Source: Malus domestica (Eukaryota; Streptophyta; Magnoliopsida; Rosales; Rosaceae). Taken from it: a stretch of 64,000 bases of DNA. Positions 51,037 to 63,124 of this stretch are shown piece after piece. The stretch lies in NCBI RefSeq assembly GCF_042453785.1, contig NC_091671.1, positions 34,177,001-34,241,000 on the forward strand, read 5' to 3'. How positions within the stretch are numbered: position 1 is the first letter of the stretch; each line of letters begins with the position of its first letter. Below the pieces are notes generated by a model. That model made no database searches, had not been told where the DNA came from, and worked only from the letters and a program-made list of their open reading frames with translations. Position numbers and translations under genes: made by a program.

Positions 51037-53302
51037 CGCATCATCATTCACAGTTTGAGGATAATCTTTTGGTCTTGCTTAATATATCCTAAAGACTCTT
51101 CCACCTGTTTGTTTGCTTAATAAATCTTGTGAGGTTTTCATTTTCCATTGGGATGGTAACATACGAGTATATTCTTTCTTTATTAAGGGATGATTATGTT
51201 GTTCATAAAATTCCCACTACACCTATTCAACCCAACACTTATATGAGCACCACATCCAATCCTCATCTCTCCTCTTGTTCTTTTAATCGTATCATTTCGC
51301 TTATCTACGGATTGAAACCCTTCTTTAGCACAAGAAAAGATTCTTGAAGTGAATTCACCAATCTTTTTATTATTGCTGCTATTTTCTCTTCGAATACTAA
51401 ACCTCATAATTCAACCATACTTGTTCTAGAAATCACATGTTGTTTGTTTAATTTCAAACTCCATATTTTCTGTAGGTTTCAAATTCAAAGTATATTTTAC
51501 GCCATGATATGGTTTTTCCATTATAACATTTACTATCGAATTCTACCACAAAAATATACCAAGATTCAGATAATTTGAGCAAAAAAAGCATAAATTTTCA
51601 ACAACGACAAATAAATTTTTACTTATAAAACATATTTGATACCTAAACATAAACATGCATCAAATCCAATCTAATCACTGAAATATCATAAAAAAAAAAA
51701 AAAAACTCAATAATGGAAGACTGACCTTTCGTCATTAAAGACCAAAGGCAAACGCTTATCGACCAACGCTAAACGATGATATTTTTTTTTCGTCCGAAAT
51801 TCCGGAGGAAGGAGATGTGGGAACTGGCTCTAGAGGAGAAGGAGTGAAAATGTAGAGAATAGTGAAAATTCAAAAGTACCTTCTATGCCACCATTTGGCT
51901 TATCCATTATACTCGTTAAAAAAAATATATTTTACATCGATAAATAATCAAATGAAAATGTAATACTAAATTAGTATTTGCATACTACATTGTCACATAA
52001 ATTTTACTTTAAACATAAAAACATATTTGTCTTTCAAGTATTATATATTCCAAAATAATAGTCTAATTAAAAAATATTACATAAGTGAGATTATTCCTAT
52101 GTTATTGTTGTAGTAAGGTTTTTTTTTTTTTTTTTGATAGTTTGTTAATTAATGGAGAAGTGTGAAAAATTAAAAGAAAATATTCAAATGCTCGTAAAAA
52201 CAAGGTCTACAACTTTTGTGAAGAGGTCAACTCTGAAATTCGCCACCATAGTCCTATAAACCATAGATTTAAATTTAATGTTGTTTACGTTTGCGCTCCA
52301 TTCTTCTCACCAAATTTTATTTTTCAAATTTTGTTTTTTGAAAACATGAACTTTTAAGGGATGCCGAAAGATGAATGGTTCGGATTATTAATATCACATT
52401 TAGATTTTTATGGTTAGTAAGAATATTACTTAGAATTTCTGAAGTCCATCTACACAACATCAACTCATATTCAAGAAACTAAAGGTAAGCTTCCATATTC
52501 AAGAAAACTACTTTTTGATCAAATTACTTGTCAGCTATATAGCGCCATGCTCATTGATATTGTATTGGATGTGGATACAGTTTCTGATACTTTTCCAATA
52601 TTTTGTAAGTCTAACTTTTGAGTATGGAAGAGGGCATACTATCCTAATTAATTTGGATTGAATAAGTAGTTTGGCACTTTTCTCCTATTTCTCTTTGGGA
52701 ACTCCAATACCAGATTCAGAATCATCCCACCAGTTTCAAGCTTCAGTCGCCATCTCTTGCTCGAGGCAGGCGATAGCCCACTACTCCTTTTTTTTCCTCC
52801 TCCTTCCCTCCTCTCTTCTTTACCCTTTCCTTCTTTTCCTCCCCTCTCATCTCCTGAGCCCCTTCCCTCTCCCTACATCCACCTCATCTTCCTTCCCCCT
52901 TTCTAGTCTCGTTCCTTCATTTTCATTCTCGTTCTTCCCTAACTTCCCCTCCCCCAACCGGCATGCCAGATCCCAATCGAGGCCAAGTGTTGGATATTTT
53001 ACATACCCCTTAGCCTCACTCTCTACCCATAAGATACCTTGTTCGTATATATTTGTAAGGGTTCGTGAAGGGTATTTGGTTCTGGTGTCTACTCTCTTGG
53101 TTGGAGTTTGGCTTCCTCCGAGGATGTGACGGCATCAGTGGTGTGGTTTACGCTGCTGGAGATTAAGGTTTTTTGTTGTTTGTTTTTGCAACCATCAGGT
53201 CTAAGTTTGTGTGGGCCTCCTTTTGTATCTTTGGTTGCAGCTCTCATTTTGCTTGGACCATTTACTTTATCTGGTTCTTTTTGGACCTTGTAATAGATTT
53301 TA
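51037..53302. other. Gene-free AT-rich region with a pyrimidine-rich tract
   Basis: No gene is recognised. About 52780-52960 is C/T-rich (cctcctccttccctcctc) and yields a Ser/Phe/Pro-rich frame that is low complexity, without a proper ATG start. Confidence 0.45.
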
Positions 53303-53674
53303 GGGTAAATTACACAAAACTACCTCAATTATGGGTCGAACGACACTATCATACCTCATCTTTTAAAAATGACAATGTCATACCTCATCTTACGAATTTG
53401 TTCCAATGTCAAACCTTCGTCAATTTTTCTGTTAATTTTTCTGTTAAGTGCTGACGTAGCTAGAGACGGGACCTATTCACTAATCTAACTAGATTAAAAA
53501 ATAATTACATATATTTTAATAATTAAATATTCAAAAATAAAAAATGAAAAAAATATATAAAATAGTGGGATCCACCCTCTCTCTCTGGGCACCTGCATCC
53601 CCAAAATCTCAAAACCCAAAAACCCTTCCCCGTCATCCCCCCCCCAACCTTCCTCCACCACCCTCTCTCTTTCC

Positions 53675-53676
<2 letters not shown>

Positions 53677-53726
<50 letters not shown>
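53677..53726. repeat. (CT)n microsatellite in the left inverted repeat
   Basis: About 45 bases of ctctctct. The matching place in the right arm has a shorter (GA)n. Confidence 0.9.
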
Positions 53727-53729
<3 letters not shown>

Positions 53730-54399
53730 CTTTCTGGGCAACCTACATCCCTAAAACCTAGAATCCCATTACAAATCTCAAAACCCAAAATCTCATCAAA
53801 CCTCCCAAAGCTCACAAAAGGGGTGGGGAGAAATGAATGGCTCTGGCGGGCTCGGGTGGGGAGAAGGGAGTGGGGAAGACAAACTTTTTTTTTATGACTT
53901 TTCTGCTCAGATCGAGGGCCGATTTCGACTGCAGTGTCATCCTCGGTGCCTCCTCCGTCACCCACAATGGGTTATGCGCCACCAACAACGCCGCCATGGC
54001 TGACGACGTTGTTGAGCTATATATTTTCACAAACAAAATATATTAGCAAGTCTTAATAAAAATGGGGAGACTTCAAAATAATAATAGTAATAATAATAGA
54101 GTCCAAAATATGGACTGACAAGAAATAAGGCTCACTTTATGTGTGTATGTGCATATATTCTTATATATACTATATTTTATATATAAGAAATAAAGAGAGG
54201 GAAAAACAACTCTACACCCGCACACGTGGACCACAGCGTACACCAAGTATGAAGGAGTTCGTCATCTACATGGCAACCAAGTATAGAGAACGTGTGTATC
54301 TAGAACCCTCTAAAACTCCCACGTTCTCCACTCAAGAGATGGTTTTCTCTCAGCATCTCCACACCCCAGGAAAGTTGCATCCCACTAACTTCAACTACC

Positions 54400-57150
54400 A
54401 TGTCCACTGTTCGCCTATAAAAAGGCATCGAACCAAAGCAAAGAGGACAGAAGACACAGAAAGAAGAAGAGAGACTTTGCAGAAATTGAAGCACACGGAG
54501 GACGAAAGAAAAGGAAGGGTAGAGTGACAAGAAAACGTTGCAGAAATTGAGAAGCACAAGAGGAAGGAAATCGACAAAAAAAAGACAGGCAGCAAAAGAA
54601 AGCGAAAAGGAACAGCAACAAGAAGCCAAATATAGAGAAGAAAGCTTAAAAATGTATTTTCATTCTCTTAATGGATTCATGATTTTTATTAGGAGGTTGT
54701 TATAGTCTTTTGCAGAAAAAAATGGGGGAGGTTTCCTTTTCTTCTTGTTTGACCGAAGCAAAGAAGATGTTGGTGGAAACATGCACCACCAACAATTCAC
54801 ACCGACCCCCCCAAACCTGTCATTGGGCTTGCTTCTTCTTCTTCTCCACCAACGGAGACATTTGCCGTCTTTTTCGCCAATAGCAGCAAAGAAACCATCG
54901 TCTCTGTCACAAACAGCGGTCATGCAGTGACTTCTATGCCCAGCAAGTTCGTCTGTGCCGCTGCCGTCAATCCCATGAATTTCTTCGGGGTGGTTTAAAC
55001 CATCCTGTGAAGTTCCAATCAAATCTAAGTGCTCCGTGCCGCGGCAGTTAGTCCCATGAATTTCTTCGGGGTGGTCTAAACCACCCCATGAAGTTCCAAT
55101 CAAACCTGAAAGCTCCGTGAGAGTCCCAACGCCATGCTCTGTCTTCTCAAAGTTGAAGATGTCGAACACTGCAGCAACAAACACAGACATGGAAAAGCAA
55201 CAAAAAGCATGGACCAACGGCAACGAAATCAGCCGAAGTCTTCCTGCGTTACAAAGGGTGTCAGAATGACGCCGACTTCAAGCACCAGCGGGAATGAAGA
55301 TTGCTCTCAGGTCATTAACGGAAGAGAGAACACAAAGGGTTCCTCAGGAATCTAGAAGGTTTGCAAAGGAAAAGTAAAGACTTATTTCCATATGGAAGCA
55401 AAGACTTGCTGTGCTGTTGTGCAAAGAGAAAAGTTGACAACAAAGTGACGGGCATGAAGACAAAATGAGATGGGTTTCAATACAAAGTAAAGGAAGGCAA
55501 ATAAAAGAAAGAAAAGTTGTTCATCACGTGGGAGTCTAGGACTCACCCTAAATGCACTAGGCTTTGATTATTAAAGGAAAAGACATGGGATAAAAGAGTT
55601 CCACCCAAAGCTTTTTGTGCCAGGAATTTGAAAGATAAGGGAAAAATGGAGATTGCAAAGTCTGCAAAAGAAAGCTACGGTAGAGAAGAAGAGAAAGAAA
55701 TTGGTCTTCTAAACCATGCACGTGGTCACTTAAAAATGGGCAGTTGTCTTCCATGCAATTCAAAATAAATGGAAAGCTAAAATATGGTTTTCCTTTTCAA
55801 ACACCACCACCTGAAGCTCTATTTGGGACTTAGAAAATGGGAAGTCTTCAAATAGAAGAAGAAAGAAGCTTGCTGCAAAACAAAATCTCTCCAAGTTAAG
55901 TGGAAATGCTGCCCACGTGGAGAACAAACAAAAGTCACGGCTCCTTATCTAAATTATGGGTTTTGTAAACTTGGAACGTTAATCAAAAGCATGTAGACAA
56001 AAGCTACAAGCCAAAAGTAAAGGAAAGAGTTTAAAATTCAAAAGAAAAGAAGACATGTTCATCCATGCATTAGAAGACAAACAAAGAGACGGAAACAAGA
56101 GGGGAGGCTCTGCAGAAATTGAGAAGAACACGCATAAGAACGGACGGCAAAGAAGAACATAGCAATAAAAAAAAACAAGGGAGAAACATAAAGAAAAAGA
56201 AACAGCAAAGAGCAGCAAGGTATAAATTTATTTTAAATTGTTCTTTGTTGTTTTCTTTCCTCTCGACTTTTGCAGGAGAGAAAGAAGCAAATTTGCTTGC
56301 TTCTTCATCTTTCACCAAAGCCAAAAATGGAGACTAAGCCTACCGGCTCACCATAGCAGCAACAACAAATAGTCGAGAGAAGTTCTGAGAATAGAACCGA
56401 CCTTCCTTCCTCGCCACACGCTGCAACAGTCGTCGAACACCAACACATCCACAATACCGACGACAACATTGCAGCATCCATGCCATTCCCGTAACCGATC
56501 TCTGATCCGCGAGTTCGCTCCCGCAACAGCCTTTCCTTCTTTGCATAACGTTGCAGCAACCGCCGACGTCAGACGGAAGCCTAAACGGAAGTAGCAATCG
56601 TGCCATGTCTCTAACCGTTGTTCCCGGTGGTTTTCCATATGGAGTTCATGCATTATGCGGCTTGAAAGAGACGGGTTTGGTGATGCCGTGTTGCATAAAG
56701 CCAGAAGAACCCGAAGGAATGCACGTCAATGGAGGAATGGATCAACAACCACCGCTGTCATATTGCCTACACCTTATCAGACACCTCAAAGTCGTTAAAA
56801 CTCGCACCCCAAACCGCCAATCTCCAGCAGCCACGACTGCAACAATTCCGTCTCCCTCTCTGCCCAGTGGTGATGCTCCGTTCCTCGGCAAAAAGCTCTT
56901 AGAGAGCAAGGAGAGTAACGGAGGATAGAACACAAAGGGCTGCTCAGGCAGCTAGAAAGTTTGCAAAGGAAAAGATGGTTTGTAAAGGAAAAGTAAGTAA
57001 AATTAACAGATTCTGCAAGACAAAAGGGAAAAGAAAGATAACGTATTGTTCAAGAGTTCCACCAAAGTCTTTTTGAGCTAAGAATTCGAAGGAGAAGGAA
57101 AAAATGGAGATTGTAAAGTATGCGAAAAGAAAGCTACGACAGGGAATAAA
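54400..57150 (+). repeat. Diverged ~1.6 kb tandem duplication, purine-rich, non-coding
   Basis: gcagaaattgagaagcac at about 54540 recurs at about 56112. gagaacacaaagggttcctcagg and gtttgcaaaggaaaag at about 55326-55372 recur at about 56928-56975. aaaatggagattgcaaagtc at about 55643 recurs at about 57100. The order is kept, with spacing of about 1.45-1.6 kb. No frame is conserved between the copies, so it is non-coding repeat, possibly LARD interior. Confidence 0.6.
54958..55118 (+). repeat. Two-copy ~80-bp tandem repeat
   Basis: gccgctgccgtcaatcccat, gaatttcttcggggtggt, tgaagttccaatcaaa and ctccgt occur at about 54958-55036 and again at about 55038-55118, with scattered substitutions. Confidence 0.8.
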
Positions 57151-58340
57151 AAAAGGAAGTTGTCTTCAAAGTTGCTGGGAAATTTGACACAAACACAAAG
57201 AAAATGTGAGATGGAAATGGATTGATAGAAGCTCCAAGTCAAAAGTAAAGGAAATAAGTAAGTTTTCATCAAGAAAAGTTTTGTGCAGTACTCGAGACGA
57301 CGATACTATAACACTTTGAAGTGCCGGCTTCGCAACTTTAATAGTTCATCTTTCTTATTCCACCTACTCCTACCTCTCAGAAAGAGAGATGTATCGCAGC
57401 AAAACCCAAACAACCCAAGTCATTTAAGAGCTCTGCTTCTGAAAAATCGAAGAAGTCTTCTGCTTGAGAAATGTGAAAAAAAAAAGCAAGATGGGTGACT
57501 GCTTTTATTCCAATTTCAAGTATGTTTCTCTACACAAGGAAGGAAAAGTATATACAATGAGTTTAAAAAAACTCTAAAGGAAGAAAAGTGTTCCAGATAC
57601 CTTTACAAAGCTGAGTATGACTTGGTTTTTTCTAAATGCCACGTGAAGTTCTACTTGGACTTAGAAATCCAAATCTACAAGGAAAAGAAATGGGACTACA
57701 AGGAAAAGAAATGGAAAGCCTGCAATGTTCATAAATTAATTAGGAATTGATGCTTATGTGGAAACCAAAAGGAAGGAAATAAGTCATTTCAAAGACTTTG
57801 CCTCAAAAAAGAAACAAGTGTCGGTATTTAATTCGTAATTAGACTTCTCAAAAGTCTCGGATCCCAAACAAAGAAATGGAGAAAGGAAAAAAGGTACAGC
57901 AAAAGAAGAAAACAAACTTGATGTGCCAATCACATGGGCACTACGAACATGATCCCTTTCTATCAAAATGTTGTGCATAAATCAAGAAGCATGACAACAA
58001 AATGGCAAAGGCACCATGATAAGACAAATCCAAACTAACCCGTTGTCAAGTACAAATACAAATGGATGAAGAGAAGACGTCGATCGCTTCAAAATTCGTG
58101 GACACAAGCCTTCTCAAAATGCAAAACTCGATGGGCGTATCACCTCAAATTAGTGGATTTGCATTACGTTAAAAATGAATCAAGCTACTGTTAAAATTCT
58201 TGAAGTAGTCAAATGGCACGAAGCCACGAAAAATGTCAAATGAAAAATCAAATATCAAATGGCACAAAGCCACTTTAAATGGCACAAAGCCGCATCAAAT
58301 CTCAAATGGCACAAAGCCCCATCAAATCTCAACAAAATTA

Positions 58341-58589
58341 TGAACTACGCTGGTTTGATTCCGTTAAGGATACGTAGGCAGTCTGATATCAATTTTTCAG
58401 ACGCAACCATGAAATCAAGTTTATGAACTACGCTGGTTTGATTCCGTTAAGGATACGTAGGCAGTCTGATATCAATTTTTCAGACGCAACCATGAAATCA
58501 AGTTAATGAACTACGCCGGTTTGATTCCGTTAAGGATACGTAGGCAGTCTGATATCAAAATTTTAGACGCAACCGTGAAAGCAAGACGA
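58341..58589 (+). repeat. 83-bp tandem repeat x3 (retroelement type)
   Basis: tgaactacgctggtttgatt starts at 58341, 58424 and 58507. Each copy continues with ccgttaaggatacgtaggca, gtctgatatcaa and agacgcaacc. A diverged fourth copy lies at about 58839 (tgaactacgagtgacttgat, gggtacgtaggcaatct). Short tggcacaaagccgc repeats stand before and after. The phrase family resembles repeats I recall from Tat/Ogre-type Gypsy elements. Confidence 0.85.
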
Positions 58590-59907
58590 ATCCCTAGTTT
58601 ATATAAACTAAATTCACTTCTACTACTCTACCCAAGGAATTACAAATTCTACAAAGAGTAAAGTCGAAGAGTCAAGTATCAAAAGGCACGAAGCCGCAAC
58701 AAATTTCAATGGCATGAAGCCGTATCAAGTATCAAAAGGGCACGAAGCCGTAACAAGACTTAAATAGCACGAAGCCACATTACGCTCCTTGCCTGCACGA
58801 GCTGAAACTGCACAAGGCATCAAATCTCAACAAATACATGAACTACGAGTGACTTGATCCCTCAAGAGGGTACGTAGGCAATCTAGGATTCAACCTAGGT
58901 ACAGTCACAAAATCAAACAAACACCAAAGTCCTCAAGTTACATTTTTATTCGAATTGGAATCAAAGGGTATTCCTTTCCCAAAAGAAGGGCTGTAATTAA
59001 TAGGCGCGTAGCCTAGAATGGGTCGAACTCGAATTAATAAAACCCTCTTCGGAAAAATGAACGAGGGTGAAATTGTGTCGAGTGAATTATTTGTTTACAT
59101 ATTATGTACAATTTTTGCTCAACAGACGCTGCACATGAGAGAGAGGAGAGAGATAGGATGGTGGATGAAGGTTGGGGGGGACGGATGGGAAGGGTTTCTA
59201 GGTTTTGGGATTTTGGGGATGCAGGTGCCCAAAGAAACAAAAGAGAGTGGCAAGAGAGAGATGAGAAAGGGTGGCCATAAAGAGTTAGTTTCTTCAAATT
59301 TGGTTCTACATCTGCCAAGTTTAAGCGGTTGGCTGAGGAGAGAGATGAAATGTCACGATCTGTGGCCTCAAGCGGCCATGGCTTTAAAGAACGAATCCAT
59401 GGGGTTTTTCTAAGAAAATTGATTAGGTTTCATTCATGAAAATGGGCAAATAATGGATTAGAAACCCAATGAACATGGCTCTTTTTGCGTGGATTGCCTG
59501 TGTTGCTGTTTCGGGTGCATTTTGTTTCTTGTCATGACTGCAATACCAAGAAGTCCCAGAGAGATGCATGGTTTGAAGTGTTTCTGGGTTTTGGGATTTT
59601 TTTTGGGGGGGGGGGGGGGAGGGGGGCCCAGGAAGGCGAGAGAGAGAGAGAGAGGTGGATCCCACAATTTCATATAAAAATATAATTTTAATTTTGTAAT
59701 ATTTAATTATTTTTTAATCCAGTTGGATTAATGAGTGGGTCCGTCTCTAGCTACGTCAACATTTAACAAAGAAATTAACAGAAAAACTGACGGAAGTCTG
59801 ACATTGGAACAAATTCATAAAATAAGGTATGACATTGTCATTTTTTAAAAATGAGGTATGATATTATCATTCGACCCATAATTGAGGTAGTTTTATGTAA
59901 TTAAATT

Positions 59908-61034
59908 ATCTTGACCGAAAAATAAAATTAAAAAAAAAAAAAACCTTTTGTGGAACTGTATCGATTTTTATTGGCCTGTGTCAGATGCCTTATAACCTGA
60001 ACCATATAGACTCTTCACTGGCATACTGATATCACTTCACTGGTGATGGTATAAGGCTAATGGATAACTGAAAATGTTGGATAAATTTTAGGAAACACCG
60101 TTTGATTGGAGATGTTTCATAGTTGTATGACTATTATCAATATTATCATCACGAAATGTGCCCCAATCTATTAAGGAGTTTGAGTATCAGCATAATAATC
60201 ATCTCGTGTTTATGTTCATACTTAACTCTTAATATGTCTTTAGCCTAACATTTTTTATGTTCAAATTTACATTGGTTCAGGTAGAAGAAATTAACCCTAC
60301 GAAGAAGCGGAGGTTTGAAGCTGAGCTCATTCTTTATCTCTAAGTTTTGAAATGGGGAACAATTTAACATTACTGCTCATGGGATCCAAACGATTTTTGA
60401 GGTGGCATTTTTGTAGCCCAAAAGCCAGAGACTTTCTTCTAAAAAGCAAGCATACGTTGCTTCGAAGTTTGGCTCACTTTTGTAAGTTCAACGGTGTACA
60501 AGTTTTCATTTTCCTTACGTTGTTTGAAATTAGAATTGTACATTCTTTGTTGTATTATCTATACAATTATTAAGAGATCCTCTTTGTCGACTATCAACTG
60601 TGAAATCCCAAGGGTCCTGAGAAAAAAGTACGAAAATAATGGGCAAAGGTAATATATTCTGAGAAATTTACACCAAATGCAGGACCTTATTAGTACAAAA
60701 TCTTAATCTAGAGACAATTTACAGACTTTTCAACTAACAAAGCAACACAAAACAAATGAAACGATCTTTTTGCTCTTGTGAGTACAGAAACTAGCCATCT
60801 ATTTATTCGTTTCAATTATCTTTAAACTCTATGGCATGAAACCTTTGAATATTCAGCCATATCCACAAGTTGAACAAACACATTTCACTCCGTGGGAGCA
60901 TTTCTTATCGCACTTGCCGCATCGTTTCAAGCTATCTATTTATTCATTTCAATTTAATTATTGTTATTACTCTATCTAAGTTAATCTGGTTGGTGTTAGA
61001 AACTGTCACGAGTTACCAATTTGACTTGCTTCAG
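59908..61034. other. Flank of the large element; no intact gene
   Basis: An exon-like piece after ttcag at about 60281 (VEEINPTKKRRFEAEL) may belong with the broken gene that follows. The rest is AT-rich. Confidence 0.35.
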
Positions 61035-61346
61035 GAGCGTGAGAAGAAGGCAAAGAAGAAGTCATCATCTGCAACCAAGCCCAATTCCAAGGAACCAATA
61101 GAACCTATTGCTGCGGTTGCAGAACCAGGAAAGGTAATTGAAAAAGGTTGAAGCTTCTGTTCCGGCAAAGGCGAAGGCACAAAAGGATAATTTCTGAAGA
61201 ACAGAGGTCGAGCAAGAGGTTCAGACGCACTACCAAAGGACATCCTGAAGAGGAAAAATTCGAGTACCAACTATTAGCTATGGGCTGCTTCTGCTGCTGT
61301 GTGTGTTGTGTTGTTTCTAGTGCTGGGTTACTACTATGTTCTTTGA
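61035..61346 (+). pseudogene. Broken fragment of a Lys-rich, probably tail-anchored protein
   Basis: After a TTCAG acceptor the frame reads EREKKAKKKSSSATKPNSKEP to EPGK at 61133. Coherent protein sequence then continues only by changing frame twice (VEASVPAKAKAQKDNF; NRGRARGSDALPKDILKRKN), with one in-frame TAG before a hydrophobic C-terminal segment (LWAASAAVCVVLFLVLGYYY) and a TGA at 61344-61346. The basic region plus C-terminal hydrophobic anchor suggests a small membrane-anchored protein. I do not recognise the family. Frameshifts indicate a pseudogene, or an exon model I cannot resolve. Confidence 0.4.
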
Positions 61347-61515
61347 GGAAGGTAAGATGGAACCGACCGAGGTAGAGAAGGGTCGAGAACTACAATTTTC
61401 TGCATGATAGGCGTCCGATAACGACTAGGTCTATCTGTTTAGTTAAACTAAGTTATTTCTGTTCATTACATCCTTCTGTGGATGGACTCAAAATTCATAT
61501 TGTTGGTGGTAGTTC

Positions 61516-62477
61516 AGTGGCCAATCCAGGATTTTAAATTCGGAAGGTCCTATTAATAAAGGTAAAAAAAAAATTATAGACAAAATTAACATTGAAAAGT
61601 TAAATATAATACATTTCATTCAAAAATCATACGCAAAACAGCATTACAAACTATAAAATCTTAATTTGAGCGTCCACGATGAGGTTTCATAGTCTGAAAA
61701 TGTTCTATGATAGCTTCATTACCAATACATAAAAAAAACATATTTCTCAATATAAATAACTAAGTTGTCACTCAACCATCTTTCTCAATGAACAAATAGA
61801 TGATGCTATTGGCTTTGGCTTGAAAAATCTCTCCATATTTTTTATTTCTAAACTACACATTTAACAAAAAAAAAACACAAAACATATACCAATTGTTAAA
61901 AAGGTCCTATTTTCTTTCTTATCCGCTTGCGGTCTAGGCGGATTTAAGTAAATTTATTATATACCTTTAGTATTTTGGTGAATTTAAGGTATAAGATAAA
62001 AGTTTAAATAATTACAAGTTCATAGTAATTTACATAATACTTTTAGAGATCATATTGATTTATATTGAATTTTAAGACAAATAAGTGTGTTAAATATGTG
62101 GGTGTAGAAAGCAAAATGAGGCATTGGACGCATAAAAAGGGCAGCCACACCAATTAACAAAAATACACCTAGGGACTGACAACCCATTTTCTTTTTTGGA
62201 AAGATCAACTTGATGCTAGCTGTCCAAACGTGATTGGACCAATTAAAAAATACATTAAATGGGAAAGTTTGAGGGTGGTCATGTGGGAAAGGATGAGAGA
62301 GACTCATTTAATCATCTTTCCTCCTTTCGTCTTCCCAAGAACAGAACCACCAAACCCAAAAATTACATAACACACCTCATGTACGAGTACGAGGGGTCCC
62401 CGAAAAATTTCTAGCAGCAATTTAGGGTCGTCGAGGGGTCCTGGGACCTCCCAGGTCCCTCTGTATATCCGCCACTG
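61516..62477. mobile_element. hAT-like non-autonomous element (962 bp) with 8-bp target duplication
   Basis: The ends CAGTGGCCAATCCAGG and (inverse) CAGTGGCGGATATACAG share the CAGTGGC start. The flanking 8-mers tggtagtt (61508-61515) and tggtagtc (62478-62485) agree at 7 of 8. No transposase frame. About 61925-61990 contains ctaggcggatttaagtaaat, a fragment of the hAT family seen at 16402, apparently nested. Confidence 0.75.
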
Positions 62478-62485
62478 TGGTAGTC

Positions 62486-63120
62486 CAAACTCTCTTTCAA
62501 TGGAGAAGAAGAAACACACATTTGGTTTTCTTTATGTCATTTCAAATTTCAAAATTTATCCCTTTTTCACGGATGTTATCTTAAAGAATATCCTGGTTCT
62601 GTTATTTTTCAAGCAATTATGAGTTTTAATGTCATCTGCAATTCTTTGGGACCATTGGATAACTATTTCATTTTGGGGAGTGATTGATTTTTACACTCTC
62701 TGTTTTACCTCTTTGCATTCCTTTATTTAGAACAATAATGGGAAATCTTTATGTATAATAACAATCCTTTATCCAGTGCTTAACTACATTGACAGAAAGT
62801 AATCATGCCTTTACACATTGGTTTGGATTTCTTGACCAATTCTCCTTCCTCCTAGCAACTAAGTATCTAATCCACTAATGTTATCATTCTCATAATAAAA
62901 AGAACAATACTTGGCTACTCAAATGATGAGTAGGAATTCCTACTCAAAATATCCGTTGCCGATTTATATAACTTTGTTTTTATGATCAAAACCGTTCATA
63001 TTATAAATCACCTTATAAAGATTGTCTCTTAAAAAATCAATTAAAATTAAAGTTGTTTAGTCATTGAAAGGTTCTGAAATATCTCTTTGAAGTATGGAAG
63101 GTTTCTAAAATTTCTTTTTG
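62486..63120. other. AT-rich, no gene seen
   Basis: No coding frame, no clear repeat ends. Confidence 0.4.
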
Positions 63121-63124
63121 TGTT

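Larger units (their letters stand above)
53303..59907. mobile_element. Large element with long terminal inverted repeats (about 6.6 kb), non-coding interior
   Basis: 53303-53650 is inverted at about 59560-59907: gggtaaattacacaaaactac against (inverse) aatttaattacataaaact, then cctcaattatgggtcgaa, aaaatgacaatgtcatacct, gaatttgttccaatgtca, gacgtagctagagacggg, ttaaaaaataatta, gtgggatccacc in the same order. A further inverse block (gggcacctgcatccccaaaat) lies at about 59150-59235, so the right end is duplicated or rearranged. The long imperfect ends suggest a Mutator-like element, but no transposase frame and no clear target duplication are visible. Confidence 0.65.

Noticed and set aside
52671..53129. 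152-codon Ser/Phe/Pro-rich frame
   Set aside because: Starts at TTG, low-complexity pyrimidine tract, no recognisable domain.
53523..53965. Frames rich in Arg-Glu or Leu-Ser
   Set aside because: Produced by the (CT)n microsatellite in the inverted repeat.
54141..57498. Several Lys/Glu-, Phe/Leu-rich frames of 60-190 codons on both strands
   Set aside because: Not conserved between the two tandem copies of the 1.6-kb unit; composition reflects purine-rich repeat DNA.
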